Below, piece after piece: positions 50,885 through 59,519 of a stretch of 64,000 bases of DNA. Source of the DNA: an uncultured Clostridia bacterium (lineage in GTDB: Bacteria > Bacillota > Clostridia > Oscillospirales > Ruminococcaceae). The notes under the pieces were generated by a model that searched no databases, had not been told where the DNA came from, and saw only the letters and a list, made by a program, of their open reading frames with translations. Position 1 is the first letter of the stretch. Every line of letters starts with the position of its first letter. The stretch is from NCBI GenBank assembly GCA_947626755.1, contig CANQTP010000011.1, positions 1 to 64,000 of the forward strand. Direction: 5' to 3'. The position numbers and the translations under genes were made by a program.

Positions 50885-52645
50885 TCAGGAATATTTCATA
50901 AGTATATTTGCCGCTTCCCGAAGAACATCGGCAGCTTCCACAAGGTAACTTTTCACCGATGCGCTGCTTATATCCGAAGTCATTTCCATGGCGTGACTGA
51001 GAGTGTTGCGGCTGACGTCCACCTGAGTCTGATATAAGCTGTCAAGCTGACCCACGGCATTTTCTTCCATAGCCTTGTAAGCAGCTTTCAGATCCTTTAA
51101 AGTGCTGCTTCGTATGTCGTCATAATTTTCAAGAGCGGTGTCGATAATGTCTGTCTGGCGTTTTTTGTGCAGGATATTCTTGAAAGACGATATTGTTCCG
51201 CTTGGGAATGCGTCGCTGCTTCCCGCAGAAGCCGCGCCCATTACCGACTTGGAAACCAGCATATTCATGTCCTCAAATGAGTCCTCTACCGATCTGCCCG
51301 TGTCCTCCGTCAAAGCCGAAATGCCAAGCTTCTTGGAAAGTTCCGCGCCAAGCTGTGCAATTATCGCGTTTAGCCTTTGCCAGTGAATGTCAAGACATCT
51401 TCTGTACGCTTCTCCCACCTTATCCACAAGATAAGAGTAGAAATGCTTATCTATATCCTCCGGAGAAGTGGTCTGACGGCTTTCAAGTATGCTTTCACGA
51501 AGCTTTGAGAAGAAACCGTACATCCACTGTTCCGCTTCCTGCTGCATTTCTGTAATGCTCAGGAGGATCTTCGGCTTTTTGTTTTCCAGAACGGAAGCAA
51601 GTTCGGAACGTTCATGCTCAATGCTTTGGGAAATATCGTCCAGCTTTTTCCTGTCCATAGCCATCATGTCATAGATCATTCTTATGCGCGCGGCTGTGTC
51701 CTTTATCATCAGGTTAAGCATGGTAAATACGCGCTGCGTTCTGATAATATCCTTCTGCATGATTATCTCGCGTTTCAGTGACATTTCAAATTTCAGGAAC
51801 TCGTTTTCATAAAATTCCTGAAAACCTTTGATGTCGGGACGGTTAAGTCCTATCTTGCGGCGGTATTCGTCAATGCCGCTGACGCCGTAAACGAAAGCGT
51901 TCGGCATGATGGATTCGCAGCGTTCGTTTATGCGGTTCAGTATCTTTTCAATGTCCTCCTGCGTGTTCATGGCGTCTATCATGTTTACCAGAACATACAG
52001 CTTGCTGAAACTGAGAGGACGTATGTGACTTGCCAGAAAGAATTGTTCCGATTCCGAGAAAGGCGACAGCGCGCTTGCAACGTAAATTACCGCGTCTGCA
52101 TTTACAAGATAGTCCTGTACCTGCTTGTCAAGGCAGTCAAGGTCGCTGAGCCCCGGAGTGTCGACTATCCGTATCTCTTTCAGTATCTCCGCATTGTCCT
52201 TTATGTCAATGTAGTCCAGCGTATCAGGGAATGCCCGCATGAGCCTTTCAAGCTTTTCGCGGACAAGATCGTCCGCCGCAAGGCTTATCCTCTGACCGTT
52301 TTTCAGAACAGCTTCCGCTTTAGGCGTTTCGCTGTAGCTTATGGAGTTTATGGTAAATGTTTCGGGAGCAACATTTACGGGAGCGATGGATTTTCCGAGA
52401 AGCGCGTTTATGATCGTGCTTTTTCCGCGTTTGAAATCTCCCAGAACCACAAGGGAAAAGGGTTCTGTACGCCGTTTTGTGATAGCCTTGTCCCAATCTT
52501 TCAGATGTGCGATAAATTCCTCGCCCAGTATTTTGCCCAGCGGCTTGTTGGTTATGAGAGAACGCAGCTTATTCTGTATTATTTCAATATCGGGTTCGGC
52601 AGCGGAATAGCTCATGGAAACTTCGTATTCTGTATTTTCGGACAT
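50885..52645 (-). CDS. Dynamin-like GTPase, downstream copy
   Basis: A 586-residue bacterial dynamin. The N-terminal GTPase has VLGDFKRGKSTIINALLG (P-loop, about residues 68-85), PETFTINSISYSE (switch I), IVDTPGLSDLD (G3), and NMIDAMNT (G4). A long helical stalk follows (about 280-500), then a coiled-coil tail without a long hydrophobic segment. It is a paralog of the upstream dynamin but lacks the membrane hairpin seen there. The start is set by GGGAGGTGTCTGAT before ATG 52645. It is one base from the M48-like gene. Confidence 0.88.
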   Translation of the reverse strand: MSENTEYEVSMSYSAAEPDIEIIQNKLRSLITNKPLGKILGEEFIAHLKDWDKAITKRRTEPFSLVVLGDFKRGKSTIINALLGKSIAPVNVAPETFTINSISYSETPKAEAVLKNGQRISLAADDLVREKLERLMRAFPDTLDYIDIKDNAEILKEIRIVDTPGLSDLDCLDKQVQDYLVNADAVIYVASALSPFSESEQFFLASHIRPLSFSKLYVLVNMIDAMNTQEDIEKILNRINERCESIMPNAFVYGVSGIDEYRRKIGLNRPDIKGFQEFYENEFLKFEMSLKREIIMQKDIIRTQRVFTMLNLMIKDTAARIRMIYDMMAMDRKKLDDISQSIEHERSELASVLENKKPKILLSITEMQQEAEQWMYGFFSKLRESILESRQTTSPEDIDKHFYSYLVDKVGEAYRRCLDIHWQRLNAIIAQLGAELSKKLGISALTEDTGRSVEDSFEDMNMLVSKSVMGAASAGSSDAFPSGTISSFKNILHKKRQTDIIDTALENYDDIRSSTLKDLKAAYKAMEENAVGQLDSLYQTQVDVSRNTLSHAMEMTSDISSASVKSYLVEAADVLREAANILMKYS

Positions 52646-52646
52646 A

Positions 52647-53633
52647 TCAGACACCTCCCTTTGCAGCGTCAAGGATTATCTCGCACCTTACCTCAAGAGC
52701 CTGCTTGTTTACGGTGTGAATATCATTTTTGTTAAGATCCGCCCGCCAGTTGTAAAGAAGATCGCAGCTGAGGAATTCCATTCCCGCAAGGATACGCCTT
52801 TCCATAGCGGAGCAGTTCTGCGGGATCTTTATGCTTCTTGCCGCCGTGACGTGAAGTATCTCATACTGCTTGACAACTTCGTTAAGATCGAGAGGTTCTT
52901 TGCCGTAAAAGCTGAAAATTCCTTTATTGTAAAGTCCGCCCATTACAAGAGAGTATGCCTGCGGATCGTCAAGGCAGATGATCCCCGCCCGATCGCCCGT
53001 AATGTCGGAAAGCTTTATCCATTCCGAAAGTGTTCCCGCAGCCTGTTTTGCGGAACCGCCTTTCTCAAAATTATCCGCGTCCTCGGCTTCTTCAAAAAGA
53101 TCTATCCCGAAATAGGGAGCAGCCATGTTGAATATGCAGTGATTGTTCTGTATATGACCGCATTCGCAGCCCACAAGGAAACGCAGCTCGTCTTTTGTGC
53201 ATTTTTCAATAAGTCCCGTGGTAACTACAATGCAGGGTTCAACGCCTTCCGCCGAAACGGAGTATATCTCATATTTTTCGGGAGCCGTCCTTACATAAAC
53301 GGTTGGAACGCTTATCTGGAGTCTTTCCGCGCATATCTGCACCGCGTTGTATACTTCCGGGTGCTTCAGCGAACCTGCCACGTCCGCAGACTGGAACAGT
53401 CTTTTGATCTTGTTTGGTATATCCTTGCTGAGAAGCGTTTTATAGACTTTTGACCATGCGGAGAAAGCCGTTATTTTCTGCTTTACCGAGAAATCTGCAT
53501 CGAAAGCGTAGTCCACCATTCCGCCCACAATGTGATTTTTGAAGGAACGTGTGCGGGCGTTCAGGTACGCGGCAAAGCTGGTTTCTATATCAAGCAGCGG
53601 ATTGTATTCCGCAGTTTCTGATGGATTTATCAT
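52647..53633 (-). CDS. M48-like protein with variant CECGH zinc motif
   Basis: A 328-residue protein whose fold resembles M48 zinc peptidases. Residues 152-164 read FLVGCECGHIQNN, where M48 enzymes have GHELGHIKN, so the first zinc His is Cys156. Catalytic Glu157 and His160 remain. The usual third ligand in RLSEITADRAG is replaced by Asp210 (KLSDITGDRAG). No membrane segment is predicted, so it is cytosolic. Cys/His/Asp ligation could still hold zinc, but activity is uncertain. The gene sits between two dynamin genes, with gaps of 21 and 1 base, so all three are one operon. Confidence 0.75.
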   Translation of the reverse strand: MINPSETAEYNPLLDIETSFAAYLNARTRSFKNHIVGGMVDYAFDADFSVKQKITAFSAWSKVYKTLLSKDIPNKIKRLFQSADVAGSLKHPEVYNAVQICAERLQISVPTVYVRTAPEKYEIYSVSAEGVEPCIVVTTGLIEKCTKDELRFLVGCECGHIQNNHCIFNMAAPYFGIDLFEEAEDADNFEKGGSAKQAAGTLSEWIKLSDITGDRAGIICLDDPQAYSLVMGGLYNKGIFSFYGKEPLDLNEVVKQYEILHVTAARSIKIPQNCSAMERRILAGMEFLSCDLLYNWRADLNKNDIHTVNKQALEVRCEIILDAAKGGV

Positions 53634-53654
53634 TCTGAAAAACCTCCCTGAAAA

Positions 53655-55697
53655 TTATTCCATAGCTTCCGTAAGAGCCTTGTGAAGATTGTAGGTCTCC
53701 GCAAGAAGTCCGCCTGTGAACTCCGCGATAGTCTGGAGCTTTTCCTTTTCGTTGTCGGACATACTCTTTCTTTCCGCTTTCAACTGATTGAGACTGTCAA
53801 GAGTTTTCTGCGTGTCAAGAAGTATAACTTCCGTTTCGTCCTCGATCTTTGTTTTGAGTCCTTGGAACGAAGCGAATACCTGCTGACGGACAGTTTCTGT
53901 AAAGTCGCTGGAAATTTTCATTTCATGGAACTGCTTTTTAACATTCTGCTTGAATCCTGCTTTGTACTTGTCTATCCTTTCCTGAACAAGGAGTTTTTCA
54001 ACGGAAAATTTGCCTGTGAAAGTTCCTGCAAGTCCCGCAATTGCCATAAGACAAAGTCCCGCAGGGGAGAGGAACGCTCCGCCCACGATAGTTGTAACAA
54101 GCAGGAAAGATGTTGCAAGCCAAGTGGTAAGTCCTGTAAGACCGCCTAAAAGCGCGCCTTTTATGCCCGCTTCACGGAATCCTATAAACAGACCGCCCGT
54201 TCCCACGCTTCCGATGGCAACGCCGATTATCTGATCCACAACGCCGCCGTTGCGGGAATGTTTGTTAGAAACCGAGAACATCTGCTGTATCCTGCTGACG
54301 GAAGCAAAGAACTCGTCCTCGAAGGATTGCAGGCGGACAGCTTCATCGCTGAGGGCAACGTTTATCTCGTTCTGTATCTGTTCGCAGATAAGCTGTGCCT
54401 TGTTTTCAATGTTGTCCTTGATCCTGTCGGTGAGCTTTGTGTAAACTATCTTCAATTTGTCTTTCTTCAGATCGTCCGCGCCCATGGGATAGTCGTCAAT
54501 TACCTGCATAGCTGTTTCTTCGATCTGTACCCAGTAGCTGTCAAGAATAGGCTGCAAGTCCTCGAATACCTTGTTTGCAGCGTCGTTGATACGGACGAAT
54601 TCCGCACGTTTCTTTGTGCGTATATCGTCTATCTCGTCAATGGCAGCGGAGTATTTGTCCATAAATTCGTCTGTTTCCATCATAAGGGAATTCTCCCTGA
54701 TGATGATGGAATTTATAAGTTCCGAGCCTGAACTGATTATCTTGTTTGCAAGTATCTGGAGAGTGATCGCGCCGCGCTCCTGAGTGAGCATTGTTTCAAG
54801 GACTCTTTCAAAGGTGGGGAAGTTGCTTTCCGCAAGCATTGCAGCGTCGCCGCTTTCCTTTGCCATAAGCGCTTTCTTGGCGTAAACGCCTATTACCTTG
54901 GGCTTTCCGATCTTCCGCTTGTAAACGGCAAATTCCTTGGAATCCTCGCCCATTACCATTTTTGCTTTTTCCATTACATAGCTGCCGATACGCTTTTCAA
55001 CGGTTTCGACTATCCTGTCTTCGTCCTCTTTGGAAAATGTTCCGAAGCAGTTCACCACAAAGATGATACGTCCCATATCGCTGGTGAGCATACGTTTTTC
55101 GAGGAATTCCTTTTCAAACTGTGAGAAAGGGGAGTTTGCGCTGATAACAAATACCGCCGCGTCGATCTCGGGAAGAATGGAGAGGGTAACATTTGTCATC
55201 TGTTCATCATCGTTAAGACCCGGAGTGTCGATGATGTCAACATTATTTTTGCAGAATTCGGTATCGTAATAAACGGTAGCCTGCTTGACTTTTTCGGCAG
55301 TCTTTTCGGATTCATAGGAAAGCTTTGTAACATAGTTTTCCAGCTGATCTATGCTTACCCGTTCGGTCTCGCCGGACTTGTACTCCACCATTACATATGG
55401 GGATTCGCTGTAAGTAACTCTGTTAAGCGTGGCGGTTGCGGGAAGAACATCGGCAGGCAGGATTTCCTGACCTAAAAGCGCGTTAATGAGCGTACTTTTT
55501 CCGCGCTTGAATTCGCCCACAATGGCAACTTCAAAGTGTTCCTCGGAAACTTTGTCAATAGTCTCACCTATAGATCTTGCGGTATGTACAAGACCGATCT
55601 CCTCGCTGTACTCTTTAAGCTGTCTGAGGCTGTCCGTAAGGTCGGAGACTGTTTCCTTATAAGCGGAATAGCTTCCGTAGTTGAGTGCCTGTTCCAT
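53655..55697 (-). CDS. Dynamin-like GTPase with internal membrane hairpin, upstream copy
   Basis: A 680-residue bacterial dynamin. GTPase motifs: VGEFKRGKSTLINALLGQ (about 60-77), ATATLNRVTYSES (switch I), DIIDTPGLNDDEQ (G3) and VNCFGTFS (G4). A helical stalk leads to a long Gly/Ala-rich hydrophobic region (about 500-575: IGVAIGSVGTGGLFIGF, LLVTTIVGGAFLSPAGL), probably a membrane-inserting paddle as in BDLP or DynA, then a coiled-coil C-terminus. It heads the operon with promoter at 55785-55814 and a good GGGAGGAATTTT ribosome site. Confidence 0.9.
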   Translation of the reverse strand: MEQALNYGSYSAYKETVSDLTDSLRQLKEYSEEIGLVHTARSIGETIDKVSEEHFEVAIVGEFKRGKSTLINALLGQEILPADVLPATATLNRVTYSESPYVMVEYKSGETERVSIDQLENYVTKLSYESEKTAEKVKQATVYYDTEFCKNNVDIIDTPGLNDDEQMTNVTLSILPEIDAAVFVISANSPFSQFEKEFLEKRMLTSDMGRIIFVVNCFGTFSKEDEDRIVETVEKRIGSYVMEKAKMVMGEDSKEFAVYKRKIGKPKVIGVYAKKALMAKESGDAAMLAESNFPTFERVLETMLTQERGAITLQILANKIISSGSELINSIIIRENSLMMETDEFMDKYSAAIDEIDDIRTKKRAEFVRINDAANKVFEDLQPILDSYWVQIEETAMQVIDDYPMGADDLKKDKLKIVYTKLTDRIKDNIENKAQLICEQIQNEINVALSDEAVRLQSFEDEFFASVSRIQQMFSVSNKHSRNGGVVDQIIGVAIGSVGTGGLFIGFREAGIKGALLGGLTGLTTWLATSFLLVTTIVGGAFLSPAGLCLMAIAGLAGTFTGKFSVEKLLVQERIDKYKAGFKQNVKKQFHEMKISSDFTETVRQQVFASFQGLKTKIEDETEVILLDTQKTLDSLNQLKAERKSMSDNEKEKLQTIAEFTGGLLAETYNLHKALTEAME

Positions 55698-55784
55698 AAA
55701 ATTCCTCCCAAAACAAAAGATTTATGAAAAAACCGACAGTGGCGGGATCGCCGCTGCTTTGAAAATATAATCATATTTAAATTA

Positions 55785-55814
55785 ATTATACCATAAATTT
55801 ATTGTATTTGTCAA
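55785..55814 (-). promoter_or_regulatory. Promoter of the dynamin operon
   Basis: Minus-strand TTGACA (55809-55814), 18-base spacer, TATAAT (55785-55790). It is divergent from the 55899 promoter, with 84 bases between the two -35 boxes. Confidence 0.8.
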
Positions 55815-55898
55815 CGATTTTATCAAAAATTATCCACAAAATTTATTCCAAATTAGTCAAAAAGCAAAAATACTTTTTATGATCGCATTTAAAATCAC

Positions 55899-55928
55899 TT
55901 GACAGTGCTTGTAAATATGTGGTATACT
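55899..55928 (+). promoter_or_regulatory. Promoter of the 53-residue gene
   Basis: TTGACA (55899-55904), 18-base spacer, TATACT (55923-55928), 27 bases before the start codon. Confidence 0.8.
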
Positions 55929-55954
55929 ATAAAAAATGAAAGGAGGAAAAATTT

Positions 55955-56116
55955 ATGAATATGCAGGAAAATGCAAGATTTATCCTCGGACTTCGTTCAG
56001 CGGGGTGGAGTGAAAAGGAAATAAATGACTTTATGTTATTTATTGAATCCGGCGATGAACAATACAAGCCAAAAAACAATAAATCACAGAACGATAAAGA
56101 AAACAGTGAAAAGTAA
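55955..56116 (+). CDS. 53-residue protein, divergent from the dynamin operon
   Basis: A short gene starting MNMQENARFILGLRSAGWSE with AGGAGGAAAAATTT as ribosome site. Its promoter and a 18-bp terminator (56137-56182) frame it exactly. The first half is helical and has the look of a small helix-turn-helix or antirepressor (GLRSAGWSEKEINDFMLFI); the second half is a polar Lys/Asn tail. I recognise no family. Its location beside the dynamin promoter suggests a regulator or partner of that operon. Confidence 0.7.
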   Translation: MNMQENARFILGLRSAGWSEKEINDFMLFIESGDEQYKPKNNKSQNDKENSEK

Positions 56117-56136
56117 TAATTTATGACTGTTATTTA

Positions 56137-56186
56137 AAAATCGGAATAATTCCTTATCAGTGTGAGGAATTATTCCGATTTTTTGT
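56137..56186 (+). terminator. Terminator of the 53-residue gene
   Basis: 56137-56154 pairs perfectly with 56165-56182 (18 bp) around a 10-base loop and is followed by TTTG. It may also end leftward transcription from the VWA gene. Confidence 0.85.
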
Positions 56187-56197
56187 TAAGGGATAAA

Positions 56198-57910
56198 TCA
56201 AAATCCTCTCTTGTCCATTGTACGGACAAGATAAACAAACTCGTTCTTGTACTCGTCGCTTTGATAATCGTAATTATCGAGCATTTCAAGGATCTGTCCG
56301 CAGTTGGCGCTTCCTTTGTATTCGCTTCCGCGGAGAATCATTGCAAATTCCGCCGCAGCCGCCGCAAATGTCATGTTGGACGGCATTTTCTTCGTGTAGA
56401 TCTCCTTTGAAACGGGAACTTCAAGCAGCTTGCTTTTGTCGCCGTCAGGCTGTTTGTATCGCAGGGAAACGGTCAGAAGCTCGTCATTGTATTCGCCGTT
56501 GCTTTCGTATTCATAGTTCACCGAACTGTATTTCAGTGTGGCAGGGGGAACAGCGGAATTTTCCCCGTCATTGAGAATAAGTTCATATAACGCTGTAACG
56601 GTGTGTCCTGCACCGATCTCGCCTGCGTCTTTGGTATCGTCCGCAAAATCTTCATTGGTAAGCGCTCGGTTCTCATAACCTACAAGGCGGTAGGAAGCTA
56701 CATTTTCGGGGTTGAATTCAACCTGAATTTTTACGTCTTTTGCAACTGCGTAAAGCGTTCCCGCCATTTCTTTTACAAGAACTTTCTCCGCTTCAAGACG
56801 GCTGTCAATGTAGGAATAGTTTCCGTTGCCGTGGTCGGCAAGGGCTTCCATGCGGTTGTCCTTGTAGTTTCCCATGCCGAAACCCAGTACCGACAGGAAC
56901 ACGCCCGAATCACGCTTTTCCTCAATGAGTTTTGTAAGTTCTTCCTCGCTTGAAATTCCAACGTTCAGATCGCCGTCAGTGGCAAGGATAACGCGGTTAT
57001 TTCCGCCGTCTATGAAATATTTCTCCGCCAGTTCATATGCGCGGTTTATTCCCGCTTCGCCGAAAGTGGAGCCGCCCGCTTCAAGACTGTTGATTGCTTT
57101 CTTTATCTCGTCTTTTTTGTCGCCTGTAAGACCTTTCGCCACAACTTTGTCCTCGCCTGCGTATGTTACAATGGAAATTCTGTCGTCCTCGGTAAGATTG
57201 TCGGTAAGCATCGAGAAAGATTCCTGAACAAGGGGAAGTTTATCATCGGAAAACATCGAGCCGCTGACGTCTATGAGGAAAACAAGATTTGTGGGAACAC
57301 GTTCTTCCTCGGGAATGTCCTCCGCTTTCAGACCCACAAGCAGAAGTTTTGCTTCGTCATTCCAAGGACAGTCGGAAAGTTCCGTGTTCACCGAGAACGG
57401 GTCGTCCGTTGCGGGCTCGGAATAATCGTAATTAAAATAGTTTATAAATTCCTCAATGCGGACAGCATTCGGGTCAACAAACCCGCCCATTTCTATCATT
57501 CGGCGAGCGTTGGCGTAGGAAGCCGTGTCAACATCTATGGAAAATGTGGAAAGGGGTTCTTCCGCGGCGGCTTTGAAACTGTTTTCAACAATGGGGTTAT
57601 ATTCTTCGGTGTTGTAATATCCGCCATCGTCATAGGGCATCATAACAGCACCGTTTACTGCGCCGGGCATAGCTTCCGTAACTGCCATTGTTGTTTCGGG
57701 CATGGCTTCGGCTGCTTCGTCTTCTGCCATATCGCCGACAGTTTCATAAACCTTTTCGTATGACTTGTTTTCCTGAACAGCGTCATAAGAATTTCCGTTC
57801 ATAGGCGCTCCTGCGTTGCCGGTGCTTTCATCTGAAGCTCCGCAGCCCGAAAGCGTTCCCGCTAAAATTGAAATTGCCGCTATAAAACTTAATATCTTAT
57901 TCTTTTTCAT
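56198..57910 (-). CDS. VWA-domain lipoprotein (YfbK-like)
   Basis: A 570-residue lipoprotein: signal with lipobox LSGCGASDES (Cys about residue 23), an acidic linker, a short N-terminal YfbK-type domain (FINYFNYDYSEP) and a von Willebrand factor A domain (about 205-385) with MIDAS VFLIDVSGSMFSDDKLP (DxSxS), and Thr/Asp later (TYAGEDK, LATDGDLNVG). The C-terminal DUF3520 part ends FVYLVRTMDKRGF. VWA lipoproteins bind ligands with Mg2+. It follows the anti-sigma-like gene by 56 bases and is the effector of that operon. Confidence 0.88.
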   Translation of the reverse strand: MKKNKILSFIAAISILAGTLSGCGASDESTGNAGAPMNGNSYDAVQENKSYEKVYETVGDMAEDEAAEAMPETTMAVTEAMPGAVNGAVMMPYDDGGYYNTEEYNPIVENSFKAAAEEPLSTFSIDVDTASYANARRMIEMGGFVDPNAVRIEEFINYFNYDYSEPATDDPFSVNTELSDCPWNDEAKLLLVGLKAEDIPEEERVPTNLVFLIDVSGSMFSDDKLPLVQESFSMLTDNLTEDDRISIVTYAGEDKVVAKGLTGDKKDEIKKAINSLEAGGSTFGEAGINRAYELAEKYFIDGGNNRVILATDGDLNVGISSEEELTKLIEEKRDSGVFLSVLGFGMGNYKDNRMEALADHGNGNYSYIDSRLEAEKVLVKEMAGTLYAVAKDVKIQVEFNPENVASYRLVGYENRALTNEDFADDTKDAGEIGAGHTVTALYELILNDGENSAVPPATLKYSSVNYEYESNGEYNDELLTVSLRYKQPDGDKSKLLEVPVSKEIYTKKMPSNMTFAAAAAEFAMILRGSEYKGSANCGQILEMLDNYDYQSDEYKNEFVYLVRTMDKRGF

Positions 57911-57966
57911 AGTATCAGTTCCTTTCTGTTAATTGAATGACTGCACAACGCCTTCATATTTTACCT

Positions 57967-58824
57967 CTATTCTTGTCTGACTTCGTGCCACTTTTCGAGC
58001 AGCGGGGAAACATCATTACTGTAGGAAGATCTCATTCTGTCGTAGAAAAAGTCGTCAACGCTTACCTGCGGATATTCTGTAGGAGCGGAATTTTCGTCCA
58101 GACTTATCCAGCCGTTGTGGAAAACAAGCCCGCCGCTTTCCGTTTCCTCTATCTGCGGGGCGTTTTCAAAAGCAAGGGAATAGCCGCCGTTCTCGCTTTT
58201 CAGGGGAAGAATGTAGCTTCCGTCCTGCTTCATGGTGTAAAGGGAATCACTTTCCAGCGTGATGTTTTCCGCTTCGCCCGTTTCAATGTTTTCCGCTGAA
58301 ATTTCGTAGCAGGTGGAATTCCCTTTGCTGTAAACGCGGTCAACATATGCGTTTACAATGACGTCCGTCTTTATAAGAACATCTTCTTCAACGAAATATT
58401 CATTTCCCGACTTTGCAGCTGCGGAAACCGATGCTGCGGGATACATTCCGTCACTTGGTTCGGCTTCTTCGGCGGCTGCATCGTTAAATTCTTCATCGAA
58501 ATTTTCGGCATATTCCGAAAATGTTGTTGTAACAGCTTCTGTCATGGGAGCGGTGTCCGCTGCCGATGAATCGTTTGCGGACATTTCATGTGTGTTGTTG
58601 ATTATCCTTACAGAGATCGGGAAAATTACCAGCGCAGCCGCGCAGACTGTTGCCCATACGGCGGAGCGGCGGAAAGTTATCTTTTTGGGCAAAGGCTTTG
58701 AGGTGACGCTGCCTTCGGGCTTGGGTCCAAGGTTTCCCTCGATCTTTTCCCAGATGTGATCCATATCGGGGGAATTTTTCTCCGCATTTTCTTTGTAAAG
58801 CTTTATGATTTTACTTGTTTTCAT
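57967..58824 (-). CDS. Anti-sigma-like membrane protein
   Basis: A 285-residue protein. An N-terminal cytosolic helical region (IIKLYKENAEKNSPDMDHIW) precedes one membrane helix (about residues 52-72, AVWATVCAAALVIFPISV) and an extracytoplasmic domain of 200 residues. It lacks the Cys/His zinc motif of ZAS anti-sigma factors, but the topology and its 4-base overlap with the sigma factor gene imply it holds the sigma factor at the membrane. Extracytoplasmic Glu/Asp-rich loops may sense the signal. Confidence 0.75.
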   Translation of the reverse strand: MKTSKIIKLYKENAEKNSPDMDHIWEKIEGNLGPKPEGSVTSKPLPKKITFRRSAVWATVCAAALVIFPISVRIINNTHEMSANDSSAADTAPMTEAVTTTFSEYAENFDEEFNDAAAEEAEPSDGMYPAASVSAAAKSGNEYFVEEDVLIKTDVIVNAYVDRVYSKGNSTCYEISAENIETGEAENITLESDSLYTMKQDGSYILPLKSENGGYSLAFENAPQIEETESGGLVFHNGWISLDENSAPTEYPQVSVDDFFYDRMRSSYSNDVSPLLEKWHEVRQE

Positions 58825-59366
58825 GAGGGATCCACCTCCCCGATAAATTTTTTCAGCTTGCCGATGGCGTTGCGGTACTTCCAGGTGACCGTTCCGAGAG
58901 GTTTTCCCAGAACGGCGGCAATATCGCGGAAAGTCATATCGGCGATAATTTTCATGTTGACAATTTCCCGCTCGCCGCTGTCAAGCTGTTTCAGAGCCGC
59001 TTCAACGGTAATGTTTCCCGCGGCGGTGTCCTCGGCGGAAACGCTGTCGGCGGGTTCGGCTTCTTCTTCGCCGTCAAAAGGTGTAAGCAGTTCGCGGCTC
59101 TGTTTTTTCAGCAGATCGAGAGACATATTCCTTGCGATAGTGACAAGCCAGCGCTTATGCTTGCCGCCAAAGCAGTATGTATCTGCGATGTTCCAGAGTT
59201 TCAGGAAAAATTCCGATGTAATGTCCTCGGCGTCATGGGTGTTGTGAAGCACCTGTAACGCGCACTGATAGATCATTCTGCCGTATTCGTCATAAATTTC
59301 CTTCAGACCCTGTTTGTCGCCCTGTTGGATAAGCGTTATCCTGCGCTCAAACTGTCTGTCCGTCAT
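58821..59366 (-). CDS. RNA polymerase ECF sigma factor
   Basis: A 181-residue sigma-70 family ECF factor. Region 2 reads YDEYGRMIYQCALQVLHNTHDAEDITSEFFLKLW, of which MIYQCALQVLHNTHDAEDI is the core; region 4 reads IADMTFRDIAAVLGKPLGTVTWKYRNA. ATG 59366 (MTDRQFERRI) follows GAGGTGATAAACAGT; a GTG at 59378 is less likely. It precedes its anti-sigma-like partner with a 4-base overlap and probably drives its own promoter. The signal is unknown. Confidence 0.93.
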   Translation of the reverse strand: MTDRQFERRITLIQQGDKQGLKEIYDEYGRMIYQCALQVLHNTHDAEDITSEFFLKLWNIADTYCFGGKHKRWLVTIARNMSLDLLKKQSRELLTPFDGEEEAEPADSVSAEDTAAGNITVEAALKQLDSGEREIVNMKIIADMTFRDIAAVLGKPLGTVTWKYRNAIGKLKKFIGEVDPS

Positions 59367-59474
59367 ACTGTTTATCACCTCAATTTTACCCGTCTGATAT
59401 AAATACGATTTGAAAGCGGTATTTTTATGGTAAAATTCTGCACAAAATTTCGTTGTGAGAATTGTAACTTGCTA

Positions 59475-59508
59475 CAAAAAATCCCCTGCGAATGATTTTC
59501 CGCAGGGG
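59475..59508 (-). terminator. Terminator of the 59520 gene
   Basis: CCCCTGCG (59483-59490) pairs with CGCAGGGG (59501-59508) around a 10-base loop, followed on the minus strand by ATTTTTTG. Confidence 0.85.
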
Positions 59509-59519
59509 AAATGATATTG

